Positions 1-7,144 of a DNA stretch of 7,584 nt are shown here, piece by piece (position 1 is the stretch's first letter; every line of letters starts with the position of its first letter). The stretch comes from DAOMFB01 sp035519355. Lineage in GTDB: Bacteria; Acidobacteriota; Thermoanaerobaculia; UBA5066. The notes below the pieces were generated by a model. The model did not search any database. It was not told the DNA's origin and worked only from the letters and a program-made list of their open reading frames with translations. A program made the translations under genes and the position numbers. Location: positions 1-7,584 of the forward strand of contig DATIWM010000354.1 of assembly GCA_035519355.1 (NCBI GenBank), written 5' to 3'.

Positions 1-1709
1 CGAACCCGCTCAATCCGCGGCCGTTCTACTTCAGCCAGATCCGCGTCGACCCGGCGAACGACAAGCGCGTCTGGGTGCTGGGGATCTCCTTCCACGTCTC
101 GGACGACGCCGGCCAGAACTTCCGCGAGGACCTCGGCGACAAGGTCCACCCCGACGGGCACGCCATGGTGATCGACCCGCGAAACCCGAAGCGCGTCTTT
201 CTCGGGACCGACGGCGGGCTCTACCTGAGCCTCGAGGGGGGGAAGAACTGGCAGCACCTCGACCGCTTCGCGGGGGGCGAGTACTACCGGATCTCGCTCG
301 ACGACTCCGTGCCGTACCGGATCGCCGGAGGGCTGCAGGACAACCTGAACTGGGTCGGCCCGTCGGCCACCCGGTCTCGCGACGGGATCACGAACGCGGC
401 CTGGACGAACCTCGGCGGGGGCGACGGCTTCTACAACGTCTTCGATCCCGGGGACCGCGACGTGATCTACGGAGAGTCGCAGGGGGGCGCCATCTTCCGG
501 ATGAACCTCCGGACGGGAGAGACGAAGTTCCTCCGGCCCGAGCCGGGCGAGGGGCAGCAGGCCTTCCGGTTCCACTGGTGCTCGCCCTTCTTCGCCAGCC
601 GCCACGAGAAGGGCCGGATGTTCCTCGCCGGGAACCGGGTCTTCAGGCTGTCGAAAGGGGGTGACGAGTGGACGCCCGTCAGCCCCGACCTTTCGGCCCG
701 CGACCCGGACAAGATCTTCGCCGCCGGGAGCGGTGCGGAGAACTACGGCGTCGTCTACGCCCTCGCGGAGTCCCCGGTGAAGGCGGGCCTCCTCTGGGCC
801 GGGACCGACGACGGGAAGCTCTGGGTCACCTCGGACGGCGGCGGGAAGTGGGCCGACCTGACGGCGGGCCTCCCTGCGGCCGCGAAGGGGCAGTGGATCC
901 AGTCGATCGAGGCCTCGGCGGCCGACGCCAACGTCGCGTACGTCGTCGTCGAGGCGTACCGGACGGGGAACGAGGCGCCGCTGATCTACCGGACGGCCGA
1001 TCTCGGGAAGACGTGGGCCGGCGTCTCTTCGAACCTTCCGCCGAACGGGCCCGCCAAGGTCGTCCGCGAGCACCCGAAGAACCCGGACGTCCTCTTCGCG
1101 GGGACCGAGTTCGGCCTCTTCGTCTCGCTCGACCGGGGCGGTAGCTGGACGAAGTTCGGGGGGCTTCCGACCGTGGCCGTCGACGACCTGAAGATCCACC
1201 CGCGGGACGGGGACCTCGTCGTCGCCACGCACGGCCGGAGCCTTTACGTCCTCGACGACGTCTCGCCGCTTTGGCAGGCGACCGCGGAGGCGCGCGGGAA
1301 GGACGCGGTCCTCTTCGAGCCCCGGCCGGCCCACGCCATCTACCGACTCCCCGGCTGGGCCGAATGGAACGGGAAGGCGCTCTTCCGCGGCGAGAACCCG
1401 CCGGACGGGACGATCCTGAGCTTCTGGCTGAAGGAATTCACGGGCGACGAGGTGAAGCTCGCGATCACGAACGCGCAGGACCAGCCGGTGGCGACGCTCC
1501 GGACGCCGGGGACCCCGGGCTTCGGCCGCGTCGTCTGGAACCTCCGGCCCATCCGGGAAGGGGCCCGCGAAGGGGGCGGCGGGGGCCCCTTCGGTGAGCA
1601 GCCGAAGTTCGTCTCGCCCGGCGACTACACGGTGACGCTCACGTACGGGAAGACGAAGACGAAGCAGAAGCTCACGGTGACCGTCGCCGAGGGGATCGAG
1701 ACGAAGTAG
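1..1709 (+). CDS. BNR-repeat / VPS10 (sortilin-like) beta-propeller protein, C-terminal part
   Basis: The 5' end is missing. The first full codon is at position 3, and 568 residues remain of a family whose members are often around 1000 residues. The visible part is a beta-propeller with repeated Asp-box/BNR motifs: SDDAGQNF (nt 99-122), SLEGGKNW (228-251), a weaker LSKGGDEW (648-671), TSDGGGKW (828-851), TADLGKTW (993-1016) and SLDRGGSW (1125-1148). It also has the family hallmarks GGLQDN, GGGDGF and ESQGG between nt 325 and 490. The propeller closes at THGRSLYVLDD (about nt 1227-1259). A FlgD-like Ig fold follows (about nt 1420-1700, with VVWNLRP and the PGDYTVTL strand), interrupted by a glycine-rich loop near nt 1570. 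Such proteins are usually exported and annotated as 'glycosyl hydrolase' or 'sortilin', but true catalytic activity is unproven. The missing N-terminus would be expected to carry the signal peptide. The substrate is unknown. Confidence 0.88.
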   Translation, partial: NPLNPRPFYFSQIRVDPANDKRVWVLGISFHVSDDAGQNFREDLGDKVHPDGHAMVIDPRNPKRVFLGTDGGLYLSLEGGKNWQHLDRFAGGEYYRISLDDSVPYRIAGGLQDNLNWVGPSATRSRDGITNAAWTNLGGGDGFYNVFDPGDRDVIYGESQGGAIFRMNLRTGETKFLRPEPGEGQQAFRFHWCSPFFASRHEKGRMFLAGNRVFRLSKGGDEWTPVSPDLSARDPDKIFAAGSGAENYGVVYALAESPVKAGLLWAGTDDGKLWVTSDGGGKWADLTAGLPAAAKGQWIQSIEASAADANVAYVVVEAYRTGNEAPLIYRTADLGKTWAGVSSNLPPNGPAKVVREHPKNPDVLFAGTEFGLFVSLDRGGSWTKFGGLPTVAVDDLKIHPRDGDLVVATHGRSLYVLDDVSPLWQATAEARGKDAVLFEPRPAHAIYRLPGWAEWNGKALFRGENPPDGTILSFWLKEFTGDEVKLAITNAQDQPVATLRTPGTPGFGRVVWNLRPIREGAREGGGGGPFGEQPKFVSPGDYTVTLTYGKTKTKQKLTVTVAEGIETK

Positions 1710-1722
1710 GAGGAGGGCCGGC

Positions 1723-2694
1723 ATGCAGCCCGAGGTCGTCGAGGCGGTCGGGGCGCTCCGGGAAAAGGGGATGCTCGGCGACCCCCCCGCCTCGCATCTT
1801 CTCCGCGTGGCGCGGGGCGATCTCGTTTCGGTCCGGCTGGAGATCCGGACGCTCCTCTACCTCGGGGTCCTCCTCCTGACGACCGGCGTCGGCCTCTTCC
1901 TGAAGGAGAACCAGAACCGGATCGGCCCGGCCGCCATCGCCTCCGGGCTCGGCCTTTCGGCGGCGGCCTGCTTCGTCTGGGTTCTGCGCCATGCGGCGCG
2001 TTTCACGTGGGGCCGCTCGCCCGATCCGGGCGTCGCCCACGACTACGTCCTCCTGCTCGGTCTCCTCCTCGTGGCTTCCGATCTCGCCTACGTCGAGGTG
2101 CATTTCCGGGTGTTCGGGCCGGACTGGCCGTTTCACCTCCTCGCCGTGTCGCTCCTCTGCCTGATGGCGGCCTTCCGCTGGGATTCCGCGGTGGCTCTCG
2201 GCCTCGCCCTCACCTCCTTCGCGGCCTGGCGCGGCGTCTCGGTCAACGTCCTCAGGGGAGCCCTCGGAGAGGGGCGCCCCGAGGAGACGCGGTGGAACGC
2301 GATCGTCTGCGGCCTCGCCTTCGTGGCGATCGGCGTCGCTCTCGTCCGCGCCGGGAAGAAGCCCCACTTCGAGGAGGTCTGGGTCAACTTCGGCCTCCTG
2401 CTCCTCCTCGGCGGGCTCCTCTCGGGGGTCTTCGGAGGCCAGACTCTCTGGGGGGTGTGGCTCGCCGCGCTCGTAGCTGTCTCGGCCGTCGTCGTCTGGC
2501 GGGCGTTCCGGGCGGGGAAGACGCTCTACTTCGCCGAAGGGGTCGTCGCGGCCTACCTCGGATCGTTGCGCCTTCTCTTCGAGGCGTTCCGGACGCTTCA
2601 TTCCGGATCGGCGTTCTCCTTCGTCGTGGCGGCCTCGGCCGCGGGAGTGCTGGCGCTCATCGTGGCCGCGCATCGCAGGATGAAGGCGCCATGA
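1723..2694 (+). CDS. Polytopic membrane protein, DUF2157-like (first of a coupled pair)
   Basis: A 323-residue protein. A short soluble, probably cytoplasmic N-terminus (residues 1-42, with the pattern LREKGMLG...HLLRVARGDL...RLEIRTLLYLG) precedes about ten hydrophobic segments, near residues 43-60, 68-88, 107-126, 135-151, 155-169, 193-209, 219-238, 242-260, 267-285 and 297-316. The helical head followed by many membrane spans resembles DUF2157-type proteins, whose function is unknown. I assign this by pattern, not by a profile match. The ATG at 1723 is supported by a strong Shine-Dalgarno run AGGAGGAGGG (1708-1717), which overlaps the stop codon of the upstream propeller gene and sits 5 bases from the start. 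The 13-base gap suggests co-transcription with that gene. The stop overlaps the next start as ATGA. No catalytic motif is visible. Confidence 0.85.
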   Translation: MQPEVVEAVGALREKGMLGDPPASHLLRVARGDLVSVRLEIRTLLYLGVLLLTTGVGLFLKENQNRIGPAAIASGLGLSAAACFVWVLRHAARFTWGRSPDPGVAHDYVLLLGLLLVASDLAYVEVHFRVFGPDWPFHLLAVSLLCLMAAFRWDSAVALGLALTSFAAWRGVSVNVLRGALGEGRPEETRWNAIVCGLAFVAIGVALVRAGKKPHFEEVWVNFGLLLLLGGLLSGVFGGQTLWGVWLAALVAVSAVVVWRAFRAGKTLYFAEGVVAAYLGSLRLLFEAFRTLHSGSAFSFVVAASAAGVLALIVAAHRRMKAP

Positions 2695-3866
2695 GAGCCG
2701 AGACCGCGGCCCTCGAGCGGGCCACGGCCGTCCGCGAGGCGGCCCGGCGCTGGAGAGCGGCCGGACTGATCGACGGGAGGACCGAGGAGGCGATCGGGAG
2801 CGAGTATCCGGATCCACGGGTCCGCCCGTCGCCGGTCTGGCGGGTCCTGACCTTCCTCTTCGTGACCGTGATCGTCCTCGGGGTCGTCTTCGCCCTCTTC
2901 CTGAGCGGCGTCCCCGGCCTCACGGGCCTGGCCTTCTACTGCCTTCTCGCCGGAGTGGCTCTCGTCGTGGCGACCGAAGTGCAGGAGCAGACCCCGTCGC
3001 TCGCCCGGCGCGGCGGGGCGGGGGCGACCGCACTGTGGGCGGGGGTCTTCCTGACCTCGGCGGCAGGGCTCTATTTCGGTGAGGTCCTCCGGCTTCGGGG
3101 CGAGCTCGGTTTCGAGATCACTCTCGCCGTCTCCGTCCTCGTCTGGGGAGCGGCCTCGTGGCGGTGGGGAAGCGCCGTCTTCGCCCTCATCTCGTCCGTC
3201 TCACTCTTCCTCCTGCTGAGCCGCCAGCCGTACGGCCGCCTTCTCTGGGTGGCGCTCGGCGTCGGCATGGCGGCTCTCGCGTGGCGGCGTCTCGACGAAC
3301 GCTCGTGGCCGCCGCCGCACCGGGAATCCGCGGCGGTGCTCCTCGTCGTGGCGCTCGCGGCGCTCTATGCGGCGACCAACTACTGGTCCGTGGAGACGTG
3401 GTGGATCGAGCGGTTCCGGCGCGATTTCAGCTGGGCCGAGCCGCCTCGTGCGGGGCTGGCCGCCGCGCTGGCTGCGACCGCGCTGATGCCGGCCGCCCTT
3501 CTCGCGTGGGGGATCCGGACGCGGCGGACCCTCCTGATCGACGCGGGAGCCCTCTTCGTCATCCTTTCGGCCGTCACCCTCCGCCACTACGTCCGGATCG
3601 CGCCCCTCTGGGCCGTCCTGGCCGGCGCGGGGGCGATCCTTCTCGGCTTCGCGCTCGGGCTCGAGCGGTGGCTCGCCCGAGGGGCGGAGAAAGAGCGGGG
3701 CGGCTTCACGGCCGAGCCGCTCTTCTCGGACGAGACCAAGGCGCGGCTCCTCCAGGCGATTCCCGTCGCGGCGACGCTGCAGCCCGAGGCGCCCCCGCCT
3801 CCGGAAAAGGGGTTCACTCCGGGCGGCGGATCGTTCGGCGGGGGAGGCGCGAGCGAGCGGTTCTGA
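2691..3866 (+). CDS. Polytopic membrane protein, DUF2157-like, with glycine-rich C-terminal tail
   Basis: A 391-residue protein. Residues 1-48 form a soluble head with the pattern AARRWRAAGLIDGRTEEAI, typical of DUF2157 N-termini ('helix, G-L-I/L, acidic helix'). About ten hydrophobic segments follow, near residues 50-71, 77-95, 111-130, 142-157, 160-176, 183-199, 212-229, 254-276, 280-297 and 303-324. A soluble tail (325-391) includes a PEAPPPPEKG linker and ends in GGGSFGGGGASERF. I chose the ATG at 2691 because it overlaps the upstream stop (ATGA), has GAAGG at 2682-2686 and matches the DUF2157-like head. The frame stays open further upstream, but that stretch is arginine-rich shadow sequence inside the preceding gene. 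Coupled translation with the preceding membrane protein suggests the two act together or form a complex. The function is unknown. The stop is one base from the stop of the convergent reductase gene. Confidence 0.85.
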   Translation: MRAETAALERATAVREAARRWRAAGLIDGRTEEAIGSEYPDPRVRPSPVWRVLTFLFVTVIVLGVVFALFLSGVPGLTGLAFYCLLAGVALVVATEVQEQTPSLARRGGAGATALWAGVFLTSAAGLYFGEVLRLRGELGFEITLAVSVLVWGAASWRWGSAVFALISSVSLFLLLSRQPYGRLLWVALGVGMAALAWRRLDERSWPPPHRESAAVLLVVALAALYAATNYWSVETWWIERFRRDFSWAEPPRAGLAAALAATALMPAALLAWGIRTRRTLLIDAGALFVILSAVTLRHYVRIAPLWAVLAGAGAILLGFALGLERWLARGAEKERGGFTAEPLFSDETKARLLQAIPVAATLQPEAPPPPEKGFTPGGGSFGGGGASERF

Positions 3867-3867
3867 C

Positions 3868-4719
3868 TCAGCGCGCGCGGCGCGACTCGGCGAACCGGTA
3901 GAGCGCGCTCCGCCAGTCGGGGAGGTCGATGCCGGCGTCGGCCAGCTTGTTGTTCGAAAGAGCGCAGTAGCGCGGGCGCGGCGCCTTGAGGCCCGCCTTC
4001 TCGAGCGACATGGCCGAGACCGCCGTCTTCGTCCCCAGCATCCGGGCCAGCTCCATCGCCAGCTCGTGCCAGGTCGTCGAGCCCGAGCTGACGCAGTGGT
4101 AGAGGCCCCAGGGGAGCTTCTTTTCGAGAAGCCGCTGGACGACGCGCGAGACGTCTTCGACGTAGCTCGGCGTGACGGTCCGGTCGTAGAAGGCCCGGAC
4201 GGGCTCTCCCTTCGCGAGCATGTCGGCCATTTTCTCGATGCTGCTCGTCTGCCCCTCGCCGCCGAAGAGGCTCTCGACCCGGAGGACGTAGTGCTTGGGC
4301 GCGCGCGGGGCCAGGATCTCGCCGAGCAGCTTCGAGGCCCCATAGACGCTGAGCGGGTTCGGGAGGTCCTTTTCCGTGTAGGGGCGCGTCGCCTTCCCGT
4401 CGAAGACGTAGTCGCTCCCGAAGTGGACGAGGATCGCGTCGCAGGCGGCGGCCGCGTCGGCCAGGGCGCCGACGCCGAAACCGTTGGCCGCGAGCGCCGC
4501 CTTCGGGTTCTCCTCGGCGCCGTCCACGTCGTTCCAGGCCGCGCAGTTCAGGATGACGCCGGGGCGGAGCTTGACGACCCGCTCGGCCACGGCGGCCCGG
4601 TCGGCCACGTCGAGGCTCTCCCGCGTCAGGCCGAAGACGTCGTTTCCCTTCTGGAGGTCCCGGAGGAGGACCTTTCCCAGCTGGCCCCCGGCCCCGGTCA
4701 CGACGATCCGAAGAGACAT
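3868..4719 (-). CDS. rmlD: dTDP-4-dehydrorhamnose reductase-like SDR enzyme (RmlD family)
   Basis: A 283-residue cytoplasmic enzyme. RmlD reduces dTDP-4-dehydro-L-rhamnose to dTDP-L-rhamnose with NAD(P)H, the last step of dTDP-rhamnose synthesis for surface glycans. Visible features are the Rossmann motif TGAGGQLG (residues 8-15), the D37-V-A-D pattern, NCAAWNDVDGAEENP (58-72), SDYVFDG (102-108), YGASK with Tyr126 and Lys130, and a C-terminal substrate domain. The length is close to the usual 280-300 residues. The ATG at 4717-4719 places the Rossmann strand right at the N-terminus. GGAG lies directly against the start codon, so the ribosome site is poor and translation may be weak or nearly leaderless. 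The frame stays open far upstream, antisense to the oligopeptidase gene, but that part is not coding-like. No rmlA, rmlB or rmlC is visible here, so the true substrate could be another dTDP- or nucleotide-sugar, and the exact EC assignment is less certain than the family. Confidence 0.85.
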   Translation of the reverse strand: MSLRIVVTGAGGQLGKVLLRDLQKGNDVFGLTRESLDVADRAAVAERVVKLRPGVILNCAAWNDVDGAEENPKAALAANGFGVGALADAAAACDAILVHFGSDYVFDGKATRPYTEKDLPNPLSVYGASKLLGEILAPRAPKHYVLRVESLFGGEGQTSSIEKMADMLAKGEPVRAFYDRTVTPSYVEDVSRVVQRLLEKKLPWGLYHCVSSGSTTWHELAMELARMLGTKTAVSAMSLEKAGLKAPRPRYCALSNNKLADAGIDLPDWRSALYRFAESRRAR

Positions 4720-4812
4720 CTCCGGGAGCCTAGCCGAATCCGCGCCGCGGCGGAAACCCGGAACGGTTCCGGCCGTACTATCGGGCGCGCCGAATTCGCA
4801 TCGGGAGGTCTC
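4720..4812. promoter_or_regulatory. Divergent intergenic region with palindrome and possible -10 box
   Basis: This 93-base gap separates the divergent reductase (minus) and oligopeptidase B (plus) starts, so both promoters should lie in or near it. It contains a perfect inverted repeat with 7-base arms around one central base, CCGGAACGGTTCCGG (4758-4772). Just downstream, TACTAT (4776-4781) could serve as a plus-strand -10 box. I see no matching -35 box 16-18 bases upstream, so a promoter that depends on an activator is possible. The palindrome could be an operator or could be chance in GC-rich DNA. The promoter reading is inference. Confidence 0.3.
4803..4808 (+). promoter_or_regulatory. Shine-Dalgarno site setting the GTG start of oligopeptidase B
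   Basis: GGGAGG ends 4 bases before the GTG at 4813. This favours that GTG over the in-frame GTG at 4822 (13 bases away) and the ATG at 4831 (22 bases away). Starting at 4813 also supplies Arg2, the positive charge expected at the front of a signal peptide. Confidence 0.55.
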
Positions 4813-6954
4813 GTGAGAACCGTGGCACTGATGGCTGGCCTCGTCATCCTCGCGCCGGGAGCCCTTCTCGCTGCCGACGCGCCGAAGCCTCCCGTCGCCC
4901 GGAAGGTGGACCACGTCACGGAGCTGCACGGGGAGACGCTCTCCGACCCGTACTTCTGGCTCCGGAACAAGCCCGACCCGGAGGTGAAGGCGTATCTCGA
5001 CGCGGAGAACGCCTATACCGACGCCGTCATGAAGGGGACCGGGGCACTTCAGGAAGCGCTCTACACGGAGATCGTCTCTCACGTGAAGGAGACCGACCTC
5101 TCCGTTCCGTACCGCCTCGGCGGCTGGCTCTACTACTCGCGCTTCGAGAAGGGGAAGCAGTATCCCGTCTACTGCCGGAAGAAGTCCCCGGCTGGCCCCG
5201 GCGCGGCCGAAGGGCCCGAGCAGGTCCTCCTCGACGTCAACAGGATGGCCGAAGGGGAGAAGTTCATGGCGGTCGGCGCCTTCCGGGTCAGTGACGACGG
5301 GAACCTCCTCGCTTACACGACGGACAACACCGGGTTCCGGCAGTACCGGCTCCAGGTGAGGAACCTCGCGACGGGGGAGATCCTCCCGGAGAAGGTGGAG
5401 AAGGCGACCTCCGTGGCCTGGGCCGCCGACAACAGGACGCTCTTCTACGGCGTGGAGGACGGGGCGAAGCGGTCGTACCGGATCTTCCGGCATCGGCTCG
5501 CGGAGCCGGTCGAGAAGGACGCCCTGGTGTACGAGGAGAAAGACGAGCGATTCCAGGTCGGGGTGACGCGCTCGACGAGCCGGGCCTTCGTCTTCCTGGC
5601 CGCGGAGAGCCACACGACCGACGAGTGGCGGTTCCTCCCGGCCGACAAACCAGAAGGCGCCTGGACGGTCATCCAGGCCCGGGAGGCGGATCACGAGTAC
5701 CGCCCCGACCACCGCGGAGACCTCTTCTGGATCCGGACCAACTCCGGGGGCCGGAACTTCAGGCTCGTCACGGCGCCCGTCGGAAGTCCCGGAAGAGCGA
5801 ACTGGAAGGAGGTCCTGCCGCACCGGCCCGGCGTCATGCTGCAGGGCGTCTCGGTCTTCAAGGACTTCTGGGTCGCCACGGAGCGCGAGGACGGGCTCGT
5901 CCGCTACAAGGTGACCGAATTCGCGACGGGTGCGACGAAGTCCGTGACGTTCCCCGAGCCCGCCTACGCCACGTCCCCCGGCGACAACCGGGAGTTCGAC
6001 GCCACGGCGTTTCGCTACCGATACCAGTCGCTCGTGACGCCCGAATCGGTCTTCGACTTCGACGTGAAGGCGGGGACGTCGGCGCTCCTGAAGGAGACGG
6101 AGGTTCCCGGCTACGACCGGAGCCTCTACCGCTCCGAGCGGCTCTGGGCGACGGCCCGGGATGGCACGAGAGTCCCGGTCTCGGTCGTCTGGCGCGCGAA
6201 GGCCTCGAAGGAGGCCGCGGGAAAGACGCTGAAGGACGGTCCCTTCCCGATGCTCCTCGGCGGCTACGGCTCGTACGGGGTCGCGATGGACCCGACGTTC
6301 AACCCGGCCCTCCTGCCGCTCCTCGACCGGGGCCTCGTCTACGGCACCGCCCACGTCCGCGGCGGCGGCGAGATGGGGAAGCCCTGGCACGACGCCGGCC
6401 GGATGATGAGCAAGAAAAACACCTTCACCGACTTCATCGACTGCGCCGAGGAGCTGGTCGCCCGGAAGGTCACGGCGAAGGACCGGCTCGTCGTCACGGG
6501 CGGGAGCGCCGGCGGGCTCCTCATGGGCGCCGTGACGAACATGCGGCCCGACCTGTTCGCGGCGGTCGTCTCGTACGTGCCGTTCGTCGACGTCGTCAAC
6601 ACGATGAACGACGAGACGCTGCCGCTGACGGTGGGGGAGTTCGAGGAGTGGGGGAACCCGAAGATCAAGGCCGAGTACGACTACCTGAAGTCCTACTGCC
6701 CCTACACGAACCTCGCGGCGAAGGCCTACCCGCCGATTCTCGTCAAGACGTCGTTCAACGACAGCCAGGTGATGTACTGGGAGCCGGCCAAGTACGTCGC
6801 GAAGCTGCGGACGCTCAAGAGCGACGTCAACCCGCTCCTCCTGAAGACCAACATGGCCGGCGGCCACGGCGGATCTTCGGGTCGTTACGACCGCTACAGG
6901 GAGCGGGCCTTCGACTACGCCTTCGTCCTGACGGAGCTGGGGATCGCGAAGTAG
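4813..6954 (+). CDS. ptrB: Oligopeptidase B (prolyl oligopeptidase family S9A) with signal peptide
   Basis: A 713-residue serine peptidase. Family members cleave short peptides after Arg or Lys. Residues 1-21 look like a Sec signal peptide: Arg2, then a hydrophobic stretch from Val4 to Leu19, with cleavage likely after Ala20 or Ala21. The mature enzyme would then be periplasmic or extracellular. DPYFWLR (45-51) is the S9A N-terminal signature. A seven-bladed propeller (roughly 80-440) gates the active site, and the C-terminal alpha/beta-hydrolase domain follows. The triad is Ser565 (GGSAGG), Asp650 (FNDSQV) and His685 (GGHGGSSGR), with the same 85 and 35 residue spacing I recall for E. coli PtrB (532/617/652). 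The GEFEEWGNP segment holds Glu609 and Glu611, which correspond to the S1-pocket acids (576/578) that select basic P1 residues. Asp493 matches Asp460 of the S2 pocket, but the Asp462 equivalent is Thr495. The GTG start is set by the GGGAGG site; an ATG at 4831 is the alternative. No hairpin with a T-run follows the stop. Confidence 0.93.
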   Translation: MRTVALMAGLVILAPGALLAADAPKPPVARKVDHVTELHGETLSDPYFWLRNKPDPEVKAYLDAENAYTDAVMKGTGALQEALYTEIVSHVKETDLSVPYRLGGWLYYSRFEKGKQYPVYCRKKSPAGPGAAEGPEQVLLDVNRMAEGEKFMAVGAFRVSDDGNLLAYTTDNTGFRQYRLQVRNLATGEILPEKVEKATSVAWAADNRTLFYGVEDGAKRSYRIFRHRLAEPVEKDALVYEEKDERFQVGVTRSTSRAFVFLAAESHTTDEWRFLPADKPEGAWTVIQAREADHEYRPDHRGDLFWIRTNSGGRNFRLVTAPVGSPGRANWKEVLPHRPGVMLQGVSVFKDFWVATEREDGLVRYKVTEFATGATKSVTFPEPAYATSPGDNREFDATAFRYRYQSLVTPESVFDFDVKAGTSALLKETEVPGYDRSLYRSERLWATARDGTRVPVSVVWRAKASKEAAGKTLKDGPFPMLLGGYGSYGVAMDPTFNPALLPLLDRGLVYGTAHVRGGGEMGKPWHDAGRMMSKKNTFTDFIDCAEELVARKVTAKDRLVVTGGSAGGLLMGAVTNMRPDLFAAVVSYVPFVDVVNTMNDETLPLTVGEFEEWGNPKIKAEYDYLKSYCPYTNLAAKAYPPILVKTSFNDSQVMYWEPAKYVAKLRTLKSDVNPLLLKTNMAGGHGGSSGRYDRYRERAFDYAFVLTELGIAK

Positions 6955-7144
6955 GAGCACGCGCCCGGGCCTCGGAACTCGCGACGGCCTAGTGCTCGGG
7001 GCTCCGGGCCGACCTTCCGCCTGGGCCGGCCCGCCGGATGGGACGGACTGGCGGCGCCGGCAAAGGGAAAGGCGTTTCCGAACAAGCATCTTTACCGCCT
7101 TCAGGGCACTTTCCTCGGGTCGGCGAACGTCGAGGAGGGCGCAC

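Noticed and set aside
2007..2690. Extension of the second membrane protein upstream of 2691
   Set aside because: The extension is an Arg/Pro-rich out-of-frame reading of the first membrane-protein gene. The ATGA overlap and the DUF2157-like head support the start at 2691.
1672..2817. 381-codon minus-strand open frame
   Set aside because: The translation is highly charged (Arg, Glu, Asp, Pro) without motifs, and it lies antisense to the well-formed membrane-protein gene and its neighbours.
4066..4812. N-terminal extension of oligopeptidase B back to 4066
   Set aside because: This stretch is antisense to the reductase gene and lacks family similarity, while a ribosome site and signal peptide mark 4813 as the start.
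5625..6992. 455-codon plus-strand open frame inside the peptidase gene
   Set aside because: Its Arg/Gly-rich, motif-free translation overlaps the catalytic domain of oligopeptidase B in another frame; it is a GC-driven shadow.
7005..7033. CGGGCC (7005-7010) / GGCCCG (7028-7033) inverted repeat as a terminator after oligopeptidase B
   Set aside because: The 6-base stem has a 17-base loop and no following T-run, so it is likely chance pairing in GC-rich sequence.
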